Translations under genes and position numbers: made by a program | The notes under the pieces: generated by a model | Told to the model about the DNA's origin: nothing | The model's database searches: none | What the model saw: the letters and a program-made list of their open reading frames with translations, nothing else | From: Peptococcaceae bacterium BRH_c23 | GTDB lineage: Bacteria; Bacillota_B; Desulfitobacteriia; Desulfitobacteriales; Desulfitobacteriaceae | Direction of reading: 5' to 3' | Length of the DNA stretch: 17,595 nt | Assembly: GCA_000961805.1 (NCBI GenBank) | Contig: LADV01000102.1 | Span: 1 to 17,595 of the forward strand | Part shown: piece by piece, positions 6,623-14,474 of the stretch | How positions within the stretch are numbered: position 1 is the stretch's first letter | Layout of the letters: each line of letters starts with the position of its first letter

Positions 6623-6651
6623 TTTATATACTTGCAACGATCTAAAGTCAA
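6623..6651 (-). promoter_or_regulatory. Sigma-A promoter of the eut operon
   Basis: On the minus strand, TTGACT (6651-6646), 17-bp spacer, TATAAA (6628-6623). The expected start is about 6616, so the eutS leader would be only about 10 nt. That leaves no room for the paired antiterminator hairpins that EutV normally binds; this promoter is therefore probably not itself under EutV antitermination. Confidence 0.7.
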
Positions 6652-6688
6652 TGACTCTGTAGTTCGTCGAAAATTGTAAAAGTCCTTC

Positions 6689-8605
6689 TTATTTATACCC
6701 TGCTTCTTTAAAGTAATTTTTTCGAATGACGAGATCTGCAATATCAAGTCCTGTAATTTGGTTCTCGAATTCTGTAGTATTTTCAGCTTCTCCAATGTAC
6801 TGCCGATTAGACAAAACGACAAAATTCTTATTGGTATTTAGCAAATTCCGTCCAAACACTGTGTATTTATAACGGTCTTCGTTAACTCCCATCAGGTAGG
6901 CTATCGTGGGCATCGTATCAATTTGTCCGCCTGTTATCATGATCTCTCGTTCCTTCATTCCTTTATGATAAATAATTAGAGGGATTCGTTTACTGTTATC
7001 GTGACACCAGCTTTCCTGGGGCTCAACTTCTTTGACCTCATCATTATAGTATTTGTGCACTCCTGTATGATCACCGTAGATAACAACCACCGTATTATCT
7101 AAAACCCTGCTTTGGTCGAGCGACTCCAAAAAAATGCCAATTTGTTCATCGGTATAGCGAATACTTTGGCAATAACCGCCCAACTTCGTCTTATTAAAAT
7201 CTTTACTTAGAACAAGTGATCGATACTGATCAGGTAAGTCAAAAGGATTGTGACTTGTTAAAGTAACCATAAAATTATAGAAAGGCTGCTTCTGTTCTGA
7301 AATGATGGGCACTAGTTGTTTAAAATAGCTGCCATCGCTGATCCCCAAGCCGATTTTCTCATCCGTATTAAATTGCATTTCATCCATCGTCTTTTCAAAA
7401 CCCATGGCCGTCAGGGCAGGCATCCAATTCCAATACGATCCTTTATCAGGATGAATGGCTAAGGTACTATACCCATCCTCTCTCAAGAGCTTGGGCAGTG
7501 AATTGTAGGTGTCGTAAGGGAATCTAAAAAAGGTAGCACCAGTACGCACCGGATATACTGAAGTGTTAGCCAATAAATCGGCATCCGAGCTTGAGCCATT
7601 ATGGACTTGTTCGTAGAAATTAGAAAAGTATAAACTATTGGCTAGAAGTTTATTTAAATTAGGAGTAATTTCTTGACCATTAATTTTTTGGTTTATCACA
7701 GATGTCTCGAGTGACTCAACTTGAATCATAATCAGATTTTGACCCTTGAACATCCCCTGATACTGATTGGCAGGTAAGTTCTCTTGGTTTTGGACAAACC
7801 AATTTTCAATGTTCTGATTCTCCTCGGGGGTTAGTTTAGGAGCCTTACTATCTTTAAGATAGTTATATATGTCGTAACCATGATATCCTAGCGGCGAAAG
7901 GTTAGACATTGTTTGATTTGGAGACCAAGCAACTCTAAACAGCATCGTTTCGCCATTCCCTCTAAGATCCATTTGAACATGTTGATAATAGATATACGAG
8001 ATTGAAAGCACAAAAAGGATAAACAGGGTAACAATATTTCTTTGTGTCTTAACATAGAACGTCTTATGCTTAATACCGATACCCAGTAAAACTATCAGAT
8101 CAAGGATAAACAAAAGGTCAACTTGACGCAACATTGATATTACACTACTAAAAAGATTGTCAAGATTCGTTGTTTGACTTAGTAAATAGGGAGTAACGAA
8201 GCTACTGTAGCCACGATAATACATTAAATCTGCAACGATTAAGAAGGAAAACAAACTATTACAACTTAACAGAAACCAGAAACGGGCCCTGCTCTTAAAT
8301 GAAAAGGCAAAACTCAATATTATTACAATAAAAGCAACGTAAACCTCTAACGGCGGCGAAGAGCTAAAACTATAAAAAGCTTTTAGATGACTATACCTAG
8401 TTGCATTCTCATTATTAATAAGCCCGATAAAAAGAACCGACTTTAGCAATATTGCTAAAGTTGTGAATAGAAACACACTGTCTTTCAGCCACCCTAATCC
8501 AGATGAGGTAAGAGTGCGTAACCCTCCATATATTTTTTCAGGAACATAAGCAGGATTGCTTAATTTTGTATTGATATTTGTGAAATCATCTTCTAAACGA
8601 GCCAA
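6689..8605 (-). CDS. LtaS-family membrane phosphoglycerol transferase
   Basis: A 638-residue protein with five membrane segments (about 43-63, 88-104, 109-128, 162-178, 190-208) and an extracellular sulfatase-fold domain (about 285-610). LtaS enzymes polymerise glycerol phosphate from phosphatidylglycerol into lipoteichoic acid or prime it. Visible sites: metal ligand E297 in QVESLE, nucleophile region GSSSDAD with S339 where LtaS usually has Thr, GSYWNW (W392), H452 in SHNPF, and D512-H513 in YGDH. Start is TTG with GAGGGA about 10 nt upstream; no better start exists. It is monocistronic or could run on into the eut operon, about 80 bp downstream, as no terminator is seen between them. Exact role (main synthase, primase or another transferase) is open. 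Confidence 0.85.
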   Translation of the reverse strand: MARLEDDFTNINTKLSNPAYVPEKIYGGLRTLTSSGLGWLKDSVFLFTTLAILLKSVLFIGLINNENATRYSHLKAFYSFSSSPPLEVYVAFIVIILSFAFSFKSRARFWFLLSCNSLFSFLIVADLMYYRGYSSFVTPYLLSQTTNLDNLFSSVISMLRQVDLLFILDLIVLLGIGIKHKTFYVKTQRNIVTLFILFVLSISYIYYQHVQMDLRGNGETMLFRVAWSPNQTMSNLSPLGYHGYDIYNYLKDSKAPKLTPEENQNIENWFVQNQENLPANQYQGMFKGQNLIMIQVESLETSVINQKINGQEITPNLNKLLANSLYFSNFYEQVHNGSSSDADLLANTSVYPVRTGATFFRFPYDTYNSLPKLLREDGYSTLAIHPDKGSYWNWMPALTAMGFEKTMDEMQFNTDEKIGLGISDGSYFKQLVPIISEQKQPFYNFMVTLTSHNPFDLPDQYRSLVLSKDFNKTKLGGYCQSIRYTDEQIGIFLESLDQSRVLDNTVVVIYGDHTGVHKYYNDEVKEVEPQESWCHDNSKRIPLIIYHKGMKEREIMITGGQIDTMPTIAYLMGVNEDRYKYTVFGRNLLNTNKNFVVLSNRQYIGEAENTTEFENQITGLDIADLVIRKNYFKEAGYK

Positions 8606-8833
8606 AGTATACCATCCCTCTACTTATTAAATTTACAACTGTTAAAGTTTCGACAAAAGTCTCTATATTTCCTTTAAAATTACGATAACAATTAGATACT
8701 ATTTAATTGTAAATTCTTCCTTATCTCTCTATGAAATTTAACCAATATGGTCAAAAGGCTTTAAACTTATTAAATAAATGATAAACTGTAACAAAATTAC
8801 TCAGAAAATTCTGATGATGGCAGGTATTTAGAT
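8606..8833. promoter_or_regulatory. AT-rich divergent intergenic region
   Basis: It must hold the promoters of the LtaS-type gene (minus) and the DASS transporter (plus). A weak minus-strand candidate is TTGACC, 17 bp, TAGAGA (about 8751-8723). A 7-bp inverted repeat ACAATTA/TAATTGT (8688-8694, 8704-8710) lies near the middle and could bind a shared regulator. No clear plus-strand promoter was seen. Confidence 0.4.
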
Positions 8834-10267
8834 ATGCTTTACACTAACACTCATCCCAAACCAAAACCAAAACTTAAGCTACGAGTATATCTCGAATTAC
8901 TATTCGCTTGTGTTATCTTTCTATTAATTTTGATTACTCTTCCAGGAAATCTTTCTTGGTCCCTTCGGTCTACAATTGGAATCACCGGTGCCTCGGTTTG
9001 GTTATGGGTACTAGAACCAATCCCTCTAGCACTTACTTCTCTTTTGGTGATTGCTGCTCTACCTATCCTGAATGCAACTTCCCTAGATACTGCTTTGATT
9101 GGTTTTTCCAATGGGTCTACCTTCTTAATCATGGCTGGATTTATGATGGCTCAAGGGGTAAATAGTACGACCTTAGGAAAACGTTTTGCCAATTACGCTA
9201 TCATCCGATTTGGAGGAAGTATTCATGGAGTTTTGCTGGGAGTATTGCTAGCGCCCCAGGTATTAAGCTTATTCATTCCAGCAACAGCGGTGCGGACAAC
9301 TCTCCTTTTACCTGCTGTTATGGCAGTCATCATTTCGATGAAACTCTCTTATAACTCGAACATAGCAAAGTTATTAATCCTTGGCCTTGCTTTTGGAACA
9401 AGTATTAGCGGTGTCGGTTTGCTACCTGCTGCTCTGGCTAATGTATTAACTGCTGATCTTTTACGCAATATTCTTGGTCAAGAGATTTATTATTTTACTT
9501 GGATAAAAATTACCTGGCCAATATGGTTATTCATGATCCCGATTACCTGGTTGATCCTCCCAAGGCTATTCCCCCCAGAAACAGGAAAATTAGAGATTAA
9601 TCACTTACGCATCGAGCTTATGGAATTAGGGCTTTTTACAAGCCAAGAAAAGAAATGCCTCATGATCCTAGCTCTTACCGTCGGTCTTTGGATGACTGAA
9701 TCATTTCATAAATTACCAACTGCAGTCCCCGCAATATTGGCCACAGTCCTCATGGGTTTACCTGGTATTGGAATTACTGGTTGGGATAAATTAAAAGACA
9801 TTGAATGGGGAACTGTCATTATGATAGGAGCCAGCTTATCTATGGCCTCCGCCCTTAATAACTCGGGTGCCGCAGATTTCTTAGCCGGAAAACTGTTATC
9901 CTTTCCCGGACTACAAGCAGGGTTATCTAACCCTCTACTCCTAGTAGTTCTTCTAATCGTTCTCACTCACTTTTATCACCTTGTTGTTACAAACATTTCC
10001 ACCGTAGTGCTGACTTTAATACCTATCATGCTGCAAATCGCCCTAAAACTTGGGTTAAACCCTCTCTTAGTAGCAATGACTATAAACATCGCTACATTAT
10101 TTGGACTTCTCCTCGTAGTGCAAACCCTTCCCAGTATCATTACCTACACGACCGGGGTATATACCCCTAAGGATATGTTACGAGCAGGCCTTTGGCTTAC
10201 TTTAGCCTCCTTGATTGTTATGGTGATCACCTCTTTAGTCTGGTGGCCAATTATTGGACTCAATTAA
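8834..10267 (+). CDS. DASS-family (SLC13-type) anion transporter
   Basis: A 477-residue inner-membrane protein with about 12 hydrophobic segments of the divalent anion:sodium symporter family, which takes up dicarboxylates, tricarboxylates or sulfate. The two substrate/sodium motifs, normally SNTxT-like, are IPATAVRTTLLLP (148-160) and VTNISTVVLTLIP (385-397). The first lacks the usual Ser-Asn, so substrate or cation use may differ. The N-terminus is short and cationic (repeated Lys-Pro, residues 8-16). Ribosome site is weak (GGCAGG about 12 nt upstream). The substrate cannot be named from sequence; it stands alone, divergent from the LtaS-type gene. Confidence 0.85.
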   Translation: MLYTNTHPKPKPKLKLRVYLELLFACVIFLLILITLPGNLSWSLRSTIGITGASVWLWVLEPIPLALTSLLVIAALPILNATSLDTALIGFSNGSTFLIMAGFMMAQGVNSTTLGKRFANYAIIRFGGSIHGVLLGVLLAPQVLSLFIPATAVRTTLLLPAVMAVIISMKLSYNSNIAKLLILGLAFGTSISGVGLLPAALANVLTADLLRNILGQEIYYFTWIKITWPIWLFMIPITWLILPRLFPPETGKLEINHLRIELMELGLFTSQEKKCLMILALTVGLWMTESFHKLPTAVPAILATVLMGLPGIGITGWDKLKDIEWGTVIMIGASLSMASALNNSGAADFLAGKLLSFPGLQAGLSNPLLLVVLLIVLTHFYHLVVTNISTVVLTLIPIMLQIALKLGLNPLLVAMTINIATLFGLLLVVQTLPSIITYTTGVYTPKDMLRAGLWLTLASLIVMVITSLVWWPIIGLN

Positions 10268-10321
10268 AGCAACTAATTTTGATATTTTTAATTATTCTAC
10301 ATTTATAAAGTTCTAGGACAA

Positions 10322-10366
10322 ATGAGGCTGTAACAAACTTCCAAAACAAGTTTGTTACAGCCTCAT
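10322..10366. terminator. Perfect 19-bp inverted repeat after the transporter gene
   Basis: ATGAGGCTGTAACAAACTT (10322-10340) and its exact complement (10348-10366) flank CCAAAAC. It lies 55 bp after the transporter stop and is a likely terminator or transcript end, though no T-run follows on either strand. An old IS end is an alternative. Confidence 0.55.
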
Positions 10367-10385
10367 AATCATAACTAAGCTAGCC

Positions 10386-10466
10386 CTATTGGGTAAAACA
10401 TTCGCCACCGGCGTCACACCCAAACACTTCGGATTTTTCATGAAATCCTGGGCATCCTAAACAAAA
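10386..10466 (-). other. Short Cys/His-rich open frame without a start
   Basis: Reading the minus strand, about 26 codons are open between a TAA (10469-10467) and a TAG (10388-10386). They encode GCPGFHEKSEVFGC followed by DAGGECF. The spaced Cys and His residues look like a metal-binding tail, but there is no start codon or ribosome site. Likely the 3' remnant of a lost gene, or chance. Confidence 0.2.
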
Positions 10467-10506
10467 TTATATTTAACTTACTGCAACAGTAAATAGGGGT
10501 GATTAA

Positions 10507-10971
10507 TTGTTTTACGTTCCGTACTGGACTATGGTAGCAGTATTTTTTGTTATGGCAGTTGCTTCTGTCGCAAAACATAAACTAACCTTTGTTGATGGTT
10601 TAGTCGTAATAATGGTTATTGCACTATCAATGAGCAGCGATATGCTTCTTTGCAAACAGTTTTCAATGTACTACATTGTAAGTGTACCATACAGAGGGTG
10701 GTATAGCTTTTGGTCAGGCATATTAGTATTTCCAAGTCTGGCAATTGCATTTTTAAAATTTGCACCGAGATCAAGATATTCAGTCATGTTATACATTGCT
10801 TTTTGGTCTACTGCACTTACACTCTTTGAGATTTTGATTGTCGTGCCCTATAGAATTTCCGTGTATCCAAAATGGAAAGTCATACCCTATTCACCAATCG
10901 TATATTTGCTAGCTTTCAGTCTAATATATGGTTATGATAAGTTTCTCGAAAGAAGAATTACTGCAAAATAA
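10507..10971 (+). CDS. Small multi-pass membrane protein, CBO0543-like
   Basis: A 154-residue hydrophobic protein with about five predicted membrane segments (roughly 5-22, 29-45, 66-84, 92-112, 125-142) and a basic C-terminal tail. Spacing of aromatic and proline residues is similar to CBO0543-type clostridial membrane proteins of unknown function, but the match is weak. A TTG start is used: AGGGGTGA lies 6 nt upstream. It stands between the transporter gene and the convergent FGGY kinase gene and has no visible partner. A damaged small membrane-protein gene lies on the far side of the kinase operon at 17029. No function can be given. Confidence 0.6.
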   Translation: MFYVPYWTMVAVFFVMAVASVAKHKLTFVDGLVVIMVIALSMSSDMLLCKQFSMYYIVSVPYRGWYSFWSGILVFPSLAIAFLKFAPRSRYSVMLYIAFWSTALTLFEILIVVPYRISVYPKWKVIPYSPIVYLLAFSLIYGYDKFLERRITAK

Positions 10972-11162
10972 CTATACATGATAATGTCGTTGTTCAGCCA
11001 CCGCCTGTAGCAATTAGTGTCTTAAGAGAAGTATCCTAGCTTGCTATTGTCGATGCATATTCGGTTGGACGAATAAGTTCTTGGTTGAAGGGACAATACA
11101 GGCTGCTTTCCGAGAGGATTGCGTATTTAGAGGAATCAAACAAAGTACCTTGTTCATGTGAT
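10972..11162 (+). pseudogene. Gene remnant in one frame broken by a stop
   Basis: From 10983 to beyond 11160 one plus-strand frame stays open except for a TAG at 11037. The parts read VVQPPPVAISVLREVS, stop, then LAIVDAYSVGRISSWLKGQ and LLSERIAYLEESNK. The composition is protein-like with an amphipathic helix, but I do not recognise the family. Its end runs into the antisense end of the kinase gene. Probably a decayed gene; low confidence. Confidence 0.3.
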
Positions 11163-12740
11163 TTAACCGATCTTTCCGGAAATTTCTGGATACCCGGTAA
11201 CGGTTTGAATTACCTTGTACAATGGACGCAGCCTCCGGTATGTTTTGGAATAGACCTTCTTGAATAATTCATCATAGATCTTGACGGCTTGAGGGTTTGG
11301 TTCAAATACCCTTCCTAAGCTTGTCATTTCCCGAGCTGCTGTCTCAATATCTGGATAGAGTTCAGAACCCACTGCTGCCAAAACAGCTGCTCCAAGGCCA
11401 GAAGCTTCAATCACACTCGCTCTACGTACCGGGAGATTAAAAACATCTGCAGTGATCTGCATCACCTGATCGCTTTTCGAGCCTCCTCCGCACACAGAGA
11501 GTTCTGTGATTGGCACTTTGCTACGTTTCTCAATGCGTTCTCTTCCTTCACGCATAGAATAAACTAATCCCTCTAACAGTGCTCGGTAAATATGTTCTCT
11601 CTTATGTACCCCTCCGAAGCCGATGATGCACCCCTTAGCTTCAGGACCAGGATATCTAAGACCGGGAGACCAAAAGGGTTGCAAAAGCAGCCCCAGAGAA
11701 CCTGGGGGAACCTTGGCCGCCATTTCTTCCAACAACGATTCTGTGGAAACTCCCCTCTCCAGTGTAATTTCTTGTTCTTTCAAGGCAAACTGTTCTTTAA
11801 ACCACGAAACCATCCAAAAGCCCCGAAAAGTTTGAACTTCCAAGTTATAGGCACCTGGATTAGCGCTTGGATAAGGGGGAACAAGGGGAATAGGCTCAAC
11901 ATAATGTTTAGAATTAATGCCTATAGTTGCGGTAGTACCAAAACCAATACATCCTTGATGAGGTTCAAGGCAACCAGAACCAAGCACCTCGCAGGCTTTA
12001 TCTGAAGCTCCGGCAATGAGGGGTAATCCTTTCGGCAAACCAGTAAGTGCGGCTGCTTGAGCGGAAATGTACCCCATAGTGCTACTAGGGGGGACCAATT
12101 TAGGAAAGACATCGGCCATGATCGGAATAGCCTTCCACTTCCAGTGGTTCGGCGAAGGCCAAGTCTGTTTACGATAATCGAACGGTACATAACCGACAAT
12201 ACATCCTACTGAGTCTACAAATTCTCCCGTTAATTTATAACTTAGATAACCGGATAGGAAAAGAAAATGCGCAGTTTTTTCCAAAATTTCAGGCTCGTTT
12301 TCCCTCAACCAATTGATCTCAGCCTCAGACTGAAGAGTATACACAGTCTCACTAAGACCAGAAATTTTAAAAATAGTTTTCCAGATTGGCCCTAGGTTTG
12401 GAAGTTTTTTGGCGCGCCTTTGATCGAGCCAGAGGATAGCAGGGCGGAGCGGCTGCCCACTATTATCGAGGTTTATTACTGTACCTCGCTGAGAAGTAAG
12501 CGAAACCCCTGCTATAGATTCTTTGGATACTTTCCCTCCGCTCCATAATTTATGGCAAGATTCAGCTAAGCTCTCCCAATAGTGGTTAGCATCCTGTTCG
12601 GCCCACCCCGGATGGGGTGAATGGTAGGGTACTGGATAGACGACTTGAGCCTGATCGATCAACTGACCTTTTAGATCAAAGGCTAAAGCCCTTGCGCTTT
12701 GGGTCCCTACATCAATAGCTAGAAGAGTTCCTTCGCTCAT
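11163..12740 (-). CDS. FGGY-family kinase (glycerol kinase/xylulokinase-like)
   Basis: A 525-residue cytoplasmic sugar/polyol kinase with both FGGY ATPase-fold domains. The N-terminal phosphate loop is [10 protein letters not shown] (8-17), the catalytic base is D247 in [11 protein letters not shown], the ATP-site loop GFGTTATI is at 267-273, and the C-terminal GGGSKSD and [13 protein letters not shown] are present. It is between glycerol kinase and xylulokinase: SQRGT (83-87) keeps the Arg of the glycerol kinase Arg-Glu pair but has Gly for the Glu, so glycerol may not be the substrate. Strong ribosome site AGGAGGTGA. Last gene of the fadR operon, 140 bp after the dehydrogenase. Likely makes the phosphorylated polyol that the dehydrogenase oxidises. 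Confidence 0.85.
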   Translation of the reverse strand: MSEGTLLAIDVGTQSARALAFDLKGQLIDQAQVVYPVPYHSPHPGWAEQDANHYWESLAESCHKLWSGGKVSKESIAGVSLTSQRGTVINLDNSGQPLRPAILWLDQRRAKKLPNLGPIWKTIFKISGLSETVYTLQSEAEINWLRENEPEILEKTAHFLFLSGYLSYKLTGEFVDSVGCIVGYVPFDYRKQTWPSPNHWKWKAIPIMADVFPKLVPPSSTMGYISAQAAALTGLPKGLPLIAGASDKACEVLGSGCLEPHQGCIGFGTTATIGINSKHYVEPIPLVPPYPSANPGAYNLEVQTFRGFWMVSWFKEQFALKEQEITLERGVSTESLLEEMAAKVPPGSLGLLLQPFWSPGLRYPGPEAKGCIIGFGGVHKREHIYRALLEGLVYSMREGRERIEKRSKVPITELSVCGGGSKSDQVMQITADVFNLPVRRASVIEASGLGAAVLAAVGSELYPDIETAAREMTSLGRVFEPNPQAVKIYDELFKKVYSKTYRRLRPLYKVIQTVTGYPEISGKIG

Positions 12741-12794
12741 AATCTCACCTCCTAGATCGAAACATGATCTCAGATTTCCAAATCCTCAGATACC

Positions 12795-12884
12795 TTATTT
12801 AGCTCCTCTAATGTCCAATGTTTGAACTTCAATAGTGGAATAAACTGGCTTATCCACATAGGTTTTGCCATAGAGATGGCTCAT
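12795..12884 (-). CDS. Candidate 29-residue small protein between glpD-like and FGGY genes
   Basis: The ATG at 12884 overlaps the stop of the dehydrogenase gene (ATGA) and opens a 29-codon frame (MSHLYGKTYVDKPVY, then STIEVQTLDIRGAK) ending TAA at 12797-12795. There is no ribosome site, but the overlap would allow translational coupling. It fills most of an otherwise oddly long 140-bp gap inside the operon. It could also be a former extension of the dehydrogenase or pure chance. Confidence 0.3.
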   Translation of the reverse strand: MSHLYGKTYVDKPVYSTIEVQTLDIRGAK

Positions 12885-14461
12885 GAACGTGAAGTAACTA
12901 AACTAGGGCTATAGGCGCTCCGCCAAAGTTCTAAATAATTAGTTTCTTCATGTTCCCACTGTGTATCATCCCAGCCTAGTTCTGGCTGTACGATTTGACG
13001 GATGCGCTGCATCACTTCAGCGCCTCCGTTTGGAACCAATAAACCCAAACGCACTCTTCGTAATATGAGGTCTTCTAAGTGAACGACTCCCTCATGGCGG
13101 GCTGCCCAGCACAACTCAGTCCACATAATATCGGTACCCGGGATAACTTCCCGTTCTCTCCCATCCGCCTGCTGTAGCATGGCCTTCCCATTATCATAAC
13201 CATAGCGTCCAGCTAACCGTTGATAAGTAGCTCCTTCTTGATTGTCGATAATTAACTGGTCAGTTCCCATTGACATTTGATGATTGTTTCCCTTAGTAAC
13301 CCCCGTTGTATGAATATGCTTCCGTACCTTGGTCATGGTTTCTCTGGCCAGTAAGCTGAAGGTGGTCATTTTTCCTCCGGTTACCGTTACCAATCCATTA
13401 TCATTCCAAATAACATGGTCCCGTGATTCTTTTGAAGGATTAGCTTTACCCGTGTTTATTACAGGACGCACCCCAGAAAAGGTGGATATGATATCCTTGG
13501 CTGTTAGGTTAAGAGACGGGAAGTTTTTCCCAACCCCTTCCAAGAGGTATTCCCCTTCATTTTTACTGATGTGCGGTTCCTCAGCTAGAGATTGATCATG
13601 GTCAACATCAGTCGTTCCGACTAGGGTTATCCCTTCCCAGGGGAGTACATAAACCGATCGGTTATCAGCAGGATGGAAGAAGCTTACTGCCTGAGCCAAA
13701 GGGAAACGCCAGCTTGGAAATATTAAATGACTTCCCCTCAGTCGACGCATGCGAGGAGATCGGCCCATCTGAGAACGCAATTCATCCACCCAAACACCAG
13801 TTGCATTGATTACCACTTGCCCCTGTAACTCTATGTTTTTTTTACTTACTTCATCTCTCAGGGTTACACCTTGTACTCTACCGGTCTTATCCTTACATAC
13901 TTCTTCTACCTTCACATAATTAAGAGCTATGCCTCCTAAACTTACGCCTTCTTGAATTACTCTCAACACCAAGCGGGCATCATCTGTTCGAGCGTCTCTA
14001 AAACGAACTCCGCCAGTTAATCCGTGCCTATCCAGCGCGGGGACCTGCATGCCAAAACTCAAGGCATCTAATTGACTATGGTCATATCGAAATGCCATAA
14101 GGTCATATACTGTCAGACCCGCGCCAAGCAAATAGGGAGTGAAACGGTCATTTTGATAGTAAGGGACAAGAAACCCAATCGATTCGACCATTCCCTCATA
14201 ATCCCGCAACAGCTTTTCTCTTTCCCTAACAGAATGCCAAGTAGTTTTAATTTGACCCTGCCCTAAATAACGCAAACCACCATGGACCATCTTACCGGAC
14301 CGGCTGGAAGTACCCCAGGCAAAATCGCGTTGTTCCAAAAGCAGACAGCGAAGACCTACCTTCGCCCCCTCACGAAACACCCCAGCTCCAGTTATTCCTC
14401 CTCCAACTATAATAATGTCCCATGTTTTTTTCAGTTCTGAGAAAATCTGATCACGTTTCAC
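12881..14461 (-). CDS. GlpD-like FAD-dependent glycerol-3-phosphate dehydrogenase
   Basis: A 526-residue peripheral-membrane flavoprotein of the GlpD/GlpA family, oxidising sn-glycerol-3-phosphate (or a derivative) to the dihydroxyacetone phosphate form with electrons to quinone. The FAD Rossmann motif is GGGITGAG (20-27), the second FAD signature is SSRSGKMVHGGLRYL, and the substrate-side segments LRGSHLIF, LPWEGITLVGTTD and FSGVRPV are all present; the C-terminal DAO_C part contains WAARHEG and LEDLILRRVRLG. GTG start, with GGGGGGAGG 5 nt upstream. It follows the AGPS-like gene by only 13 bp. In this operon it may act on an alkyl- or acyl-glycerol phosphate in place of, or as well as, free glycerol-3-phosphate. 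Confidence 0.88.
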   Translation of the reverse strand: MKRDQIFSELKKTWDIIIVGGGITGAGVFREGAKVGLRCLLLEQRDFAWGTSSRSGKMVHGGLRYLGQGQIKTTWHSVREREKLLRDYEGMVESIGFLVPYYQNDRFTPYLLGAGLTVYDLMAFRYDHSQLDALSFGMQVPALDRHGLTGGVRFRDARTDDARLVLRVIQEGVSLGGIALNYVKVEEVCKDKTGRVQGVTLRDEVSKKNIELQGQVVINATGVWVDELRSQMGRSPRMRRLRGSHLIFPSWRFPLAQAVSFFHPADNRSVYVLPWEGITLVGTTDVDHDQSLAEEPHISKNEGEYLLEGVGKNFPSLNLTAKDIISTFSGVRPVINTGKANPSKESRDHVIWNDNGLVTVTGGKMTTFSLLARETMTKVRKHIHTTGVTKGNNHQMSMGTDQLIIDNQEGATYQRLAGRYGYDNGKAMLQQADGREREVIPGTDIMWTELCWAARHEGVVHLEDLILRRVRLGLLVPNGGAEVMQRIRQIVQPELGWDDTQWEHEETNYLELWRSAYSPSLVTSRS

Positions 14462-14474
14462 GATATCCTCCCCC

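Noticed and set aside
6640..6680. EutV-binding hairpin pair before eutS
   Set aside because: A long imperfect stem can be drawn, but it overlaps the promoter, has no second hairpin and no terminator.
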